From: Begonia masoniana
Taxonomy: Eukaryota; Streptophyta; Magnoliopsida; Cucurbitales; Begoniaceae
DNA: 64,000 nt
NCBI GenBank assembly: GCA_022432975.1
Contig: CM039503.1
Location: forward strand, 53,008,466 to 53,072,465
Reading direction: 5' to 3'
Within the stretch, counting starts at the first letter, position 1. Every line of letters begins with the position of its first letter. Shown piece by piece: positions 1 through 10,713 of the stretch. A program made the position numbers and the translations under genes. Below the pieces are notes generated by a model that saw nothing but the letters and a program-made list of their open reading frames with translations, made no database searches and was not told where the DNA came from.

Positions 1-278
1 AAATACCCAAAATTCATAGCGTAACAACTTTACTTTAATTAAAAGTGTGATGATTGATTCCAACAATTAATCAAAATTTGACTAGTTGTGTGACACTTTG
101 CACGATAAAATCTCACTTGGCAACAACTAATTTTCTGAATTTGACCGTTTGACCAAAATCGCACACATTGACACATAACAAAAAAATTAGGTCAAATTCA
201 CGATACATTATCAGTCAACAAACGCAAAAAAATTTACTCATTTATAATTATAATTAAACAAAATTCTCGGATTTTACG
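1..278 (-). mobile_element. End of a solo LTR (Ty3/gypsy-like)
   Basis: This stretch matches 21480-21757 and 28930-29205, the right ends of the LTRs in front of copies E and G. By comparison with the SDR flanks that lack it, the LTR ends near 278, followed by taaga, a degenerate partner of the taaca at the other LTR end (16002-16006). The rest of the LTR lies to the left of the window, which suggests that another SDR block lies there. Confidence 0.6.
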
Positions 279-550
279 TAAGATTACTCAATAATTTATA
301 TACTTCCCTTAAAACTGACTCTGCAAAACACTTACTGATCAACGTTTAAATTTTGACTTTCAACACAACCCGCGAAAGCATAAACCGCAGCCTCGACTAT
401 TCTCGTCATTAAAATTACATCGAAGAAAAATGATTTTAACATAGGGATTGCAGTCATTCCTTACAACATTCGAAGATCAAAAAGAAAACCCAAATTCGAT
501 AATAAGTTGAAAATATGAATATCATGCACGTTTGAAACCATCATCACAAT

Positions 551-2768
551 TCAAAAGTCTAAAACTTGTGTACTGTTAAAGAAGAGACCAGATGGTCTGT
601 CTGCACTAACCAAAGCTAATCTCACGACATTTTCAGCTCCCTGAGCAGCCGTCATGGCCCCAGTTCCACAAGTCATATTGGTTTTCGAATAGCTGGGGGA
701 GACAAAATTCACGAGGGTGTTCGGATATTTTCCGGCGATGATTCTGGTGTATGCATTCAAGGCTGATTTTGAAAGTTTACATGCAGAACCATGGACAGGC
801 CAACCATTTTCTTTCAAACAACCTTGCTTGAAATCTCTTAGAAAAACTTTTACAACCTCGTCCACCCTCTCTTCCGTCAAATTTTCCTCACCATTAAGAA
901 CCCCTTTCGCCCACTCGTTGAGAATGTACTGAACAATGGGTTTTGTCAATCTTTGCCTAAAGTTAGACCAGTTTTCAAATCTATAACAGGAAGTTTCGTA
1001 CCGACAAAAGTCCCAACACAGATGAAACATTAACGATTCTAGCAGACTCTGATAATTGGAGGAGGGGTGAAAGAGCTTCCACCATTCTTTGTGCTCCATA
1101 GTAGTTTATCTGCAAACATTCTTCTGCCAGTTCATAATTCTGGGAAGTTATTTCGTTCTAATCCACTTTCTCTTCACTTGGCTACACCGGCAAAAACAAA
1201 CTCGATCTCGAAAATTATAAGAGTTGAAATATTATTATTCTAGATTAAGATTATGCAAATGGGAAATTTAGAGACATAGATTAGCAAACGTACCCAACTG
1301 CCAAATGCTTCAAATGCTCTCTCCATGGCTTCTCTATGGTAAATAACTCCACCAATGGCAGCATTGTTCACCTGAGTGAGAATGTGTTGAGGAGGAAGAA
1401 GAAGCAAACAAGAACACAGAGAGAGTTGACTGCTCAATTATCTATCGTACATATCGTTACAAACTCTATGATTGCAGATATCCCAAGGTAGCGAGAGCTT
1501 ATGATTTTTTGTTTAATTTTGCATATTTGTATGTTCGATTTATAAATGTTTTGGATTTTGTTTTGTAGCTTAAAGAATTGGATTTGTTGAGTTTTACTCT
1601 AAAATTTAGTTTGATATTATTGATCATATTGCATATAATTTATTTGCTACTCATTCATGATTGAACTATGTCATTTTGTTATATTGACGTACATGACCAT
1701 TATGAATTTAAATATGAGTAAATATAGTAAAACGAAATACTTTGATCTTTTAATCTTCTGTTGTTAGGATTGATGTATCGGATTGTAAGAAACACAAAGA
1801 TATTTAGTAATGTACCATTAAAAGAAAAATACGAGCCCAAGTGGGAGGTTGTTAAATATAATTTGACAATTATGTTTGAATTCATATATTTAATTAGGGT
1901 AAATATCAAAATGCATCCTAAAGTATGTGGATATTTTCGCTGTATACTTTGAACTTTTAATTTAATCAATTGACACCTCAGACTTTGAGGTGTTAGCAAT
2001 GGACACCTTACCGTTATTGTTTCCGTTAACTTTGATAATAAACCTGAAAAAATGACTGCTTTATCTCTTAATTTGTTTTATTGATAATATTTTTTTAAAA
2101 AAAAATATTTATTAAGATTAATTTTTCTCAAATAATTGACACTAGCTAAAATATAATTAATAAAATCAATAATAGATAAAACAATCATTAATAAATTGTT
2201 TTCTAAATATAATCACTAAACATAAATTGAGAGACAAAACAGTTATTTTTTAAGATTTAACAGAAACAATAACGATAATGTATTTATTGCTGACTCTTCT
2301 AAATTTGAAGCGTGAATCGATAAAACTAAAAGTTTAAGGGTCTATTTTAATATTTACCCATTTAATTATCACAAGTTACTGAAAAATGGATAAAAACACA
2401 AGGAAGAGATACCAAAATATCAAGTTTTCCAAAGTGCGTTCTGACGAACTCAGCCAAAGAAGCAACGCTGGAAGGATCAGCAACATCAAGCTGATGAAAG
2501 AAGACATTATCGGAGATCCCATCTTGTTGCAGCAGCTCAACAGCTTTCCGGCCCTTCTCTTCGTCTCTCGCGGTTAGAACTACAATCACTCCCTTTCCAG
2601 CCAATTGCCGGCATATTTCGAAGCGGATACCTTTGTTCGCTCCGGTAACAACTGCGACCCTGCCAGAAAGACAGATGATTGGATAATAAGATAGATGGTA
2701 GCATCATGCAGAAACTCAAAAAAACCAGGGTACCTCTTGGTGAGAAGAAAAGTCGATGAATCTGCCAT
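551..2768 (-). pseudogene. SDR copy A, menthone/salutaridine-reductase type, inactivated
   Basis: Five exons are recognisable: 2734-2768, 2413-2659, 1294-1371, 1002-1181 and 551-928, all with GT-AG borders and phases that sum to about 305 codons. The family is NADPH-dependent, cytosolic, monomeric short-chain reductases acting on ketones such as menthone. Three lesions argue for a dead gene. The last Gly of TGANKGIG is Arg (GIR) in the cofactor loop. The Trp codon early in exon 4 is TAG (1158-1160). The catalytic Tyr of YKLSK is Cys (TGT at 779-781). NNAG reads NNAA. The continuous frame over 551-1099 reads exon 4 out of phase and is not a protein. Copy G shares all these lesions, so they predate the block duplication. 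Confidence 0.88.
1897..2359. mobile_element. Mutator-type MITE in intron 2 of copy A
   Basis: The insert begins GGGTAAATATCAAAATG and ends with an inverted relative of it, with about 130 bp of imperfect terminal inverted repeat. It is flanked by a perfect 9-bp duplication, atttaatta (1888-1896 and 2360-2368), the size made by Mutator-like transposases. It has no coding capacity. The same insertion is present in copies E and G and absent from B, C and D. Confidence 0.8.
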
Positions 2769-3393
2769 GGCCGGCGGAATAGTTGGCTTGGAGGATGGAA
2801 ATGAGAGAAAAATGAAGATTCTTGATTTATAGATGCTGATTCTTTTGTTCCAAGAGAATTTTCTTTGTTTTTGTTTTTTTGTTTTAATTTGGATTTTTTT
2901 CTGTATTTTGTTTTAATAATAATAAACTTAGCAGAGCAATTGTTGCTGGTAGCAACTATTGTTTATCACACAATAAAAGTAACATATATGACAACTATGA
3001 GTGTATCAATATTCTATCTTTGAAAATAAAAAATTATAAAATCTATTCATTCAGTACATAAATTGTTCTTTTATATTTCCTTATACTACTCAAACCTAAA
3101 AAATGAGAGCCCTGCAAATGTTACATTTATTTTCTATTTTTACAGTCTAATCTTACTTCAAGTTACTTGTTAATTGACGTAATAAAAAAATAAATTATAA
3201 ATAATTAAAATAAAGTATTAATATAAACATGACATAAAATTAAACTATAAAATTAGAGGGTAATCAGATAATTATATACTACCCTTAAAACTAGCTTCAC
3301 AAAACATATACTAATCAACAACACAACAAATTCAAAAAAGCAGGCGATAAGTTCACAATATGAATATCATGCATGTTAAATCATCATAACAAA
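2769..3393. promoter_or_regulatory. Upstream region of copy A and downstream region of copy B
   Basis: AT-rich spacer without a gene. A TATA-like TATAAAT (minus strand, 2825-2831) lies about 60 bp before the ATG of copy A and recurs before copies E (24283-24289) and G (31762-31768). Copies B, C, D and I have GAATAAATC at this point. The remainder is 3' flank of copy B. Confidence 0.4.
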
Positions 3394-5215
3394 TCAAAAA
3401 CTTAAAACTTGACTAAGGTTAAAAAAGAGACCAGACGGTCCGTCTTCACTAACCAAAGCCAATCTCACGACATTTTCAGCTCCTTGAGCAGCTGTCATGA
3501 CCCCAGTTCCACGAGTGATATCGGTTTTGGCGTAGCCGGGGGAGACACAATTCACAAGCATGTTCGGATATTTCCTGGCAATGATTCTGGTGTATGCATT
3601 CATGGCTGATTTTGAAAGTTTATATGCAGAAACATGGACGGGCCAGTCATTTTCTTTCAAACAGCCTTGCTTGAAATCTCTGAGAAACGCTTTTATAACT
3701 TCGTCTACCCTCTCTTCCGTCAGGTTTTCCTCATCATTAAGAACCCCTTTCGCCCACTCATTGGGAATAAACTGAGAAAGACAGAAAAAAAAACTGAGCA
3801 AAAGTGTGTTTTCTCAATCTTTACTTGAAGTTAGACCAGTTTTCAAACATGTAAAAGGATGTTTTGTACCGACAAAAGTCCCGCCAAGGATGAAACATTA
3901 ACAATTCTAGCAGACTCTGACAATTGGAGGAGGGGTGAAAGTGCTTCCACCATTCTTTGAGCTCCATAATAGTTTATCTGTAGGCATTCTTCTGCCAGTT
4001 CATAATTCTGTGAAGCTATTTCACTCTAATCTACTTTGTTTTCACTTGGCTACACCGAAAAAGACAAACTCGATCTCAAAATTTAGAAGAGTTGGATTAA
4101 GATTATGCAAATGGGAAGTTGAAGTACATGGATTGGCTATCATACCCAATCGCCAGCAGCTTCAGATGCTCTCACGATAGCGTCCCCATTGTAAATAATT
4201 CCACCAATGCCAGCATTGTTCACCTAAGTGAGAATGTGTTGAGGAAGAAGAAGACAAGAACACAGAGGAAATTTCAAGGGTATTTCTCATATGAAAACAT
4301 ATTCATGTTTGTAGCTGATAAAAGAATCTATTCCCAAGTGTTCACGAATGAATCGTGCACGTGTCTTAATATAATTGACCTTGTAAGTAAATGATGACAT
4401 GATAAATGTGAGTCGCGTGGCCGTGTCGTCTGCTAAAAGCAAGTTCAGGGTAATACAATCCTGAGGGGTTAGTGTGTATGAAGTCAAGAGTGATCGCGTT
4501 GTGGTTTCATGAGAAATAACTTGATGATAAATAACTAACGAACATTACATGGTTGTGTCAACATACTTCACTCTCATGTATGATCAAAGAGCATATATTA
4601 TACGATGATTGATGGTGATGATATGCTAGATTATTTAGACATGCATTATTCATACTTGAATGTAGTAGAGAGGTCATTGAAGTGGATTATGACTTAGTCA
4701 ACTAAACAATTTCACTTTGAAGTATTACATTAATCGGTCGAAAATTAGTTATTACAAGGTTCTATGAGAGCCTACGGGTAGCTAGGACGTTTATGTTTCA
4801 CATCTATTGTTTATGGAGTGTGAAATATGAAAAAATAAAGAATAAAGATGGGAGTGATACCAAAATATCAAGTTTTCCAAACTGGGTCCTGACGAATTCA
4901 GCCAAAGAAGCAACGCTGGCAGGATCAGCAACGTCAAGCTGATGAAACAAGACATTATCGGAGATCCCATCCTGTTGCAGCAGCAGCTCAACAGCTTGAC
5001 GGCCCCTCTCTTCGTCTCTCGCAGTTAGAACTACAGTCACTCCCTTTCCTGCTAATTGCCTGCATATTTCGAAGCCGATGCCTTTGTTTGCTCCTGTAAC
5101 GACTGCGAACCTGCCAGAGAGAGATGATTGAATAATAAGACAGATGGTAGATAAAGCAGAAGATAAGCAAAACATGGCACCTCTTGGTAAGAAGAAAAGT
5201 TGATGAATCTGCCAT
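3394..5215 (-). pseudogene. SDR copy B, one nonsense codon (possibly bypassed by splicing)
   Basis: Exons are 5181-5215, 4861-5110, 4146-4223, 3870-4049 and 3394-3771. Apart from one codon this encodes a 306-residue reductase with [19 protein letters not shown] and YKLSK all intact. Codon 8 of exon 4 is TAG (4026-4028) where the intact copies have TGG. This TAG sits in phase 0, 24 nt after the normal acceptor. If its AG were used as 3' splice site, eight codons including the stop would be lost and the frame kept. The polypyrimidine context is poor, so this is only a possibility. Copy H is a near-identical partner with the same change. I call it a pseudogene by default. Confidence 0.8.
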
Positions 5216-5938
5216 AGCCAGCGGGATGGTAGGATGGAAATGAGAGGCAAGTGAAGATTTGGCACAAAATTCTTGATTTATTCCAAGAGAATTTTCTTCG
5301 TTTTGGGTTGCAAAGTAAAGTTGGATCTCCTCTTTTTTGGTTTTAATCTGGATTTTTTCTGTATTATGTTTTAATAATAATAAACTTATTTCTCGCTGGG
5401 TGTGGTTTTGTGCTTCCGAGTGTGTTCAAGCTGGACAAGATTATTTCAGAGCTCACGGGTACGAAAGGGTCCACATGGATGGACCTTTTCCTACCGAAAT
5501 GGTTCAAAATTGCTCGAAAGCCGAAGAATATATGACAACTATAGACTTCCTGACTAGTCTTAATTTCATTTTAGATATATGACAACTATTCTTTTCATCT
5601 TCAATTAAAAATCCGGTTTTTCCAATTATCAAATAGAAAATATATAAGATATTTAAATTTAATATTCTATTTTTGAAAATTAAAAATTAAAAAAATTATT
5701 TATTCAGTACATAAATTTTTCTTTTTATATTTACTTATACTACTCAACTTAATAAATGAGAGCCCTGCAAATGTTATATTTATTTTCTACTTCTATTCTT
5801 TAATCTTACTTCGTGTCACTCGTTAACTGTCGTAATAAAAACGATAAATTATAAACAATTATAATAAGGTACTAATACACTCGTTAATATAAACACGAAA
5901 TAAAATTAAGCTATAGAATTGGAGGATAATCATAACAT
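5216..5938. other. Spacer between copies B and C with a conserved ORF-like segment
   Basis: Upstream flank of copy B. It contains a segment of about 140 bp (5389-5530) that is more GC-rich than its surroundings and is open in two plus-strand frames. The segment recurs before copies C (9110-9250), H (34326-34465) and I (37024-37166), and is replaced by unrelated sequence before A, E and G. It could be a captured gene fragment or a promoter module; I do not recognise the encoded peptide. The rest is AT-rich spacer. Confidence 0.45.
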
Positions 5939-6962
5939 TAGGGGTGTGCAAAACCGGTTTCGGTTCGGTTTTGGGGAGGAATCGAACCGAACCGATCGGT
6001 TTCGGTTTTGGATTTACCGAACCGAAACCGGTGTTTTTACATACCAAAACCGAACCTAAACCGAACCGAAAGTTTCGGTTCGGTTCCGGTTCGGTTTCGG
6101 TTTTGGGGAACTGAAAATTTATATGCTGGGTTATTTAGGAATAACGGCGACATTTTCAGCAAGGCTTAAATTGATGAAGGTTTCAAAAGAAAGCGGTTTA
6201 AATTGACGAAATTTAAAATACAAAAGATATCGGATACAGGTACCCTTAAAATAAAGGGTTTTAAATTGACAATTAGCCTTTGTTTTATAATGGTGGAAGG
6301 AGTGAGTTCATCAATGGAAGGCAGCCCGAAGAGCATCCATTAAATGATCCACAATAATTCTATTAGTTTTCTCAGTGGGATGAAATGCATCCCAAAACAC
6401 ATTTACTCGCATCTCTGCATGTGAATGGACTTTGCTGATTGCACAGATAGCTCATTTCAAACGTCCCCGTCGCACAGCACGCCACCCCAGCCACCTCAAA
6501 ACCTGCCATTCAAAACAAAAATAAACACTAGCTTTGATCATCTTCTGGATCTCAGAAGACTGGCAGGAGACTAAATGACACAGAAATACATTGGTTTGAA
6601 AGAAATCTGCTGTAATAACGTATAACGTAAGAACACGAGAGAGAAACAGCCAAACAAACCAGACTGCAATGAAGACACTCATTAAATGCCACCACCAACC
6701 TCCTTCATCACTCACTGTGAAGAATCGTGATTTAGGTCTAGTTCGCTTCGCTCTTCACTTTTGAGTGAATTTTAATCGGCAACGGTTCGGTTCGGTTTTG
6801 ATCGGTTTCACCAATCCAAACCGATAACCGAACCGAATTAGTCGGTTTTGACCAATGCCAAACCGAAGTCCGGTTTTCAGGGGCTCAAAACCGATCCGAA
6901 CCGAACCTAATTCAACGGTTCCGGTTCGGTTCACCGGTTTCGGTTCGGTTTGCACACCCCTA
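5939..6962. mobile_element. Non-autonomous hAT element with captured gene fragment
   Basis: The element begins TAGGGGTGTGCAAA and ends with its inverted copy, flanked by a perfect 8-bp duplication cataacat (5931-5938 and 6963-6970). The equivalent place in block 2 (around 34870) is an empty site. Both subterminal regions are packed with CGGTTCGGTTT-type motifs. There is no transposase; the middle carries a GDSL lipase fragment. Since it is missing from block 2, it inserted after the block duplication or was excised there. Confidence 0.9.
6311..6460 (-). pseudogene. Captured 3' end of a GDSL esterase/lipase gene
   Basis: On the minus strand the frame ending at the TGA at 6311-6313 reads VNVFWDAFHPTEKTNRIIV and then a short tail. 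This matches the block V end of plant GDSL esterase/lipases, where Asp and His of the WDxFHPTE motif belong to the catalytic triad. Only about 45-50 codons are present and no Ser block is visible, so it cannot encode an enzyme. It lies wholly inside the hAT element and is read as a transduplicated host exon. The sequence to 6740 may hold more of the captured locus, but I could not identify it. Confidence 0.7.
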
Positions 6963-7102
6963 CATAACATTACTCAATAATTATATACTACCTTAAAACT
7001 AGCTTCGCAAAACATATACTAATCAACAACACAACCAATTCAACAAAGCAGGCGATAAGTTCAAAATATGAATATCATGCATGTTTAAATCATCATAACA
7101 AA

Positions 7103-8933
7103 TCAAAAGCTTGAAACTTGACTAAGGTTAAAGAAGAGACCAGACGGTCCGGCTGCACTAACCAAAGCCAATCTCACGACATTTTCAGCTCCCTGAGCAG
7201 CTGTCATGACCCCAGTTCCACGAGTGATATCGGTTTTGGCGTAGCCGGGGGAGACACAATTCACAAGCATGTTCGGATATTTCTTGGCAATGATTCTGGT
7301 GTATGCATTCATGGCTGATTTTGAAAGTTTATATGCAGAAACATGAACAGGCCAACCATTTTCTTTCAAACAGCTTTGCTTGAAATGTCTGAGAAACACC
7401 TTTATAACTTCGTCCACCCTCTCTTCCGTCAAGTTTTCCTCGTCATTAAGAACCCCTTTTGCCCACTCATTGGGAATATACTGAAAAAGACAAAAAAAAG
7501 TTCAGCTGTTTTCCAGAGCGGGTTTTGTTAATCTTTGCCTAAAGTTAGACCAGTTTTCAAATCTATAACAGGATGTTCCGTACCGACAAATGTCCCAACA
7601 TGGATGAAACATTAACGATTCTAGGAGACTTTGATAATTGGAGGAGGGGTGAAAGTGCTTCCACCATTCTTTGAGCTCCATAATAGTTTATCTGCAGGCA
7701 TTCTTCTGCGAGTTCATAATTTTGGGAAGCTATTTCGCTCCAATCCACTTTGTCTTCACTTGGCTACACCGGAAAAGACAAACTCGATCTCGAAATTTAG
7801 AAGAGTTGGATTAAGATTATGCAAATGGGAAGTTAAGGTACATAGATTGGCTATCATACCCAATCGCCAGCAGCTTCCGATGCTCTCACGATAGCGTCCC
7901 CATTGTAAATAATTCCACCAATGCCAGCATTGTTCACCTAAGTGAGAATGTGTTGAGGAGGAAGAAGAACACAAGAACGTAGAGGAAATTTCAAGGGTAT
8001 TTCTCATATAAAAACATATTCATGTTTGTAGCTGATAAAAGAATCTATTTCCAAGTGTTCACGAATGAATCGTGCACGTGTCTTAATATAATTGACCTTG
8101 TAAGTAAATGATGACATGATAAATGTGAGTGCCGTGGCCGTGTCGTCTGCTAAAAGCAAGTTCAGGATAATACAATCCTGAGGGGTTAGTGTGTATGAAG
8201 TCAAGAGTGTGATCGTGTTGTGGTTTCATGAGAAATAACTCGATGATAAATAACTAACGAACATTACATGGTTGTGTCAACATACTTCACTCTCATGTAT
8301 GATCAGAGAGCATATATTATACGATGATTGATGGTGATGATATGCTAGATTATTTAGACATGCATTCTTCATACTTGAATGTAGTAGAGAGGTCATTGAA
8401 GTGGATTATGACTTAGTCAACTAAACAATTTCACTTTGAAGCATTACATTAATCGGTCGAAAATTAGTTATTACAAGGTTCTATGAGAGCCTACGGGTAG
8501 CTAGGACGTTTATGTTTCACATCTATTGTTTATGGAGTTGGAAATATGAAAAAATAAAGAATAAAGATGGGAGTGATACCAAAATATCAAGTTTGCCAAA
8601 CTGGGTCCTGACGAATTCAGCCAAAGAAGCAACGCTGGCAGGATCAGCAACGTCAAGCTGATGAAACAAGACATTATCGGAGATCCCATCCTGTTGCAGC
8701 AGGAGCTCAACAGCTTGACGGCCCCTCTCTTCGTCTCTCGCAGTTAGAACTACAGTCACTCCCTTTCCTGCCAATTGCCTGCATATTTCGAAGCCGATGC
8801 CTTTGTTTGCTCCTGTAACGACTGCGAACCTGCCAGAGAGAGATGAGTGAATATAAGACAGATGGTAGATAAAGCAGAAGATAAGCAAAACATGGCACCT
8901 CTTGGTAAGAAGAAAAGTTGATGAATCTGCCAT
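7103..8933 (-). CDS. SDR copy C, intact menthone/salutaridine-type reductase
   Basis: Exons 8899-8933, 8580-8829, 7860-7937, 7584-7763 and 7103-7480 give an uninterrupted 306-residue protein. Exon 1 encodes [12 protein letters not shown]. The cofactor motif TGANKGIG is at residues 17-24, NNAG at 97-100, the catalytic Ser pair in NVSS near 174-175, and Tyr231/Lys235 in YKLSK. The long stretch between Ser and Tyr is typical of the plant subfamily with menthone, neomenthol and salutaridine reductases, which are cytosolic NADPH-dependent ketone reductases. The substrate cannot be read from sequence. There is no signal peptide or membrane segment. All introns are GT-AG. Copy I in block 2 is its near-identical partner but is frameshifted. 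This is one of three fully intact members. Confidence 0.88.
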
Positions 8934-9456
8934 AGCCAGCGGGATGGTAGGATGGAAATGAGAGGCAAGTGAAGATTTGGGTACAAAATTCTTGATTTAT
9001 TCCAAGAGAATTTTCTTCGTTTTGGGTTGCAAAGTAAAGTTGGATCTCCTCTTTTTTGGTTTTAATCTGGATTTTTTCTGTATTATGTTTTAATAACAAT
9101 AAACTTATTTCTCGCTGGGTGTGGTTTGGTGCTTCCGAGTGTGTTCAAGCTGGACAAGATTATTTCAGAGCTCACGGGTACGAAAGGGTCCACATGGATG
9201 GACCTATTCCTACCGAAATGGTTCAAAATTGCTCGAAAGCCGAAGAATATATGACAACTATAGACTTCGTGACTAGTCTTAATTTCAATTTAGATATATG
9301 ACAACTATTCTTTTCATCTTCAATTAAAAATCCGGTTTTTCCAATTATCAAATAGAAAATATATAAGATATTTAAATTTAATATTCTATTTTTGAAAATT
9401 AAAAATTAAAAAAATTATTTATTGAGTACATAGATTGTTCTTTTTATATTTACTTA
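8934..9456. other. Upstream spacer of copy C
   Basis: AT-rich flank that includes the conserved ORF-like segment (9110-9250). No gene is seen. It ends where a hAT element begins at 9457. Confidence 0.4.
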
Positions 9457-10374
9457 TAGGGGTGAGCAGGACTGGACCGAGTCCCGAGAACCGGACCGAC
9501 AGGTTTGGTCTCAAATTACTGGACCACGGTCCGGTCCTCGGTCCAAATGCTAAAATCTCATTGTCTTCGTTCCGGTCTTCGGTCCTTAGCTCGAAATCCC
9601 AAAAATACCGAACCGAACAGAAGGTTTAAAAAAAAAAAATCTCAATTATTTTTTGCTGAACGGTTCAGCCAGCTGAAAGGTTCAGCCAGCTGAAACGTTC
9701 AATTCAATTTTGAATTGAACTCTGAACTTCAGAGTTCAGAATCTGAAAGTGAAATTGAAGACTAAAGAAGTCTTGCTCCCGAGTCCCGAGCGTCGAGTGA
9801 GACCTGAACTCTCGACTCTCGAGCGACTCCCGTCCCCAGCGAACAGCGACTAGCGACTAGTGACGCGTCCTGCTTCCTACTCCTGTGGTGATCGAGTCTT
9901 CCGACGCAAACGTCCGGTCTGGTGCAAAGGCTGAAGCAGAGGTCGTCGACTGTCGAGTGCAAGGGCGACAGAGCAGAGGGCGACGACGACGAGTGTGATG
10001 GCGAGGAAGCTGAGGCCGTCGATTGTCGAGTGCAAGAGCGACAGAGCAGAGGGCGACGATGACGAGCGTGATGGCAACAGAGAGGAAGCAGAGGCCGTCG
10101 ACTAGCGCAAGGGCAACGGCGACTAGAGTGATGGCGACAGCGAGGGCGACGCAGACACGATTTTCGCGGGTTTGATTTGCGTGAGCTCGAATTCGCCAAT
10201 TTGAGAGGCAAGAAAATCTAGGGAAGGAGAAGGATAAGAAGAAAGGATGAGAGAAACTAGAATCAGACCAAAATATTCAGCCCAGTCCCGGTCATCGGGA
10301 AAAAAATCCCGAAGGCACAGTTCGGTTTCGGTCTGGGCTCGTTACCGGACCAAACCAGCCCGTGCCCACCCCTA
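9457..10374. mobile_element. Non-autonomous hAT element between copies C and D
   Basis: It starts TAGGGGTGAGCAGG and ends CCCACCCCTA. The uninterrupted target is visible beside copy B (near 5735). Only about 5 bp (actta) of the target duplication can be recognised, so one border is probably altered. Subterminal sequences are rich in GGACCG/CGGTCC. The GC-rich middle holds a tandem repeat. A partner copy starts at 37371 in block 2. Confidence 0.8.
9905..10175. repeat. Degenerate GC-rich tandem repeat of about 95 bp inside the hAT
   Basis: Units containing gccgtcgactgtcgagtgc followed by gcgacagagcagagggcgac recur about two and a half times. The long open frames across this stretch come from the repeat and have no recognisable domain. 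A partner copy lies at 42400-42640. Confidence 0.7.
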
Positions 10375-10713
10375 ACTTATACTACTCAACTTAGTAAATG
10401 AGAGCCTTGCAAATGTTATATTTATTTTCTGCTTCTATTCTTTAATCTTACTTGGTGTCACTCGTTAATTGACGTAATTAAAAAGATAAATTATAAACAA
10501 TTAAAATAATGTATTAATACACTTGTTAATATAAACACGAAATAAAATTAAGCTATAGAATTGGAGGATAATCATAACATTACTCGATAATTATATACTA
10601 CCCTTAAAACTAGCTTCGCAAAACATATACTAATCAACAATACAACCAATTTAACAAAGCAGGTGATAAGTTCACAATATGAATATCAAGCATGTTTAAA
10701 TCATCATAACAAA

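Noticed and set aside
551..1099. A 182-codon minus-strand frame over the end of copy A
   Set aside because: It reads exon 4 in the wrong phase and crosses the intron to exon 5; the amino acids before YILNEW have no relation to SDR proteins.
6452..6715. 87-codon Trp-rich frame in the 1-kb hAT
   Set aside because: No similarity recognised and it is not conserved elsewhere in the window; it may be intron or captured sequence.
9762..10211. Arg/Ser-rich frames in the GC-rich part of the hAT
   Set aside because: They follow the tandem repeat and have no recognisable domain; partner frames in block 2 diverge.
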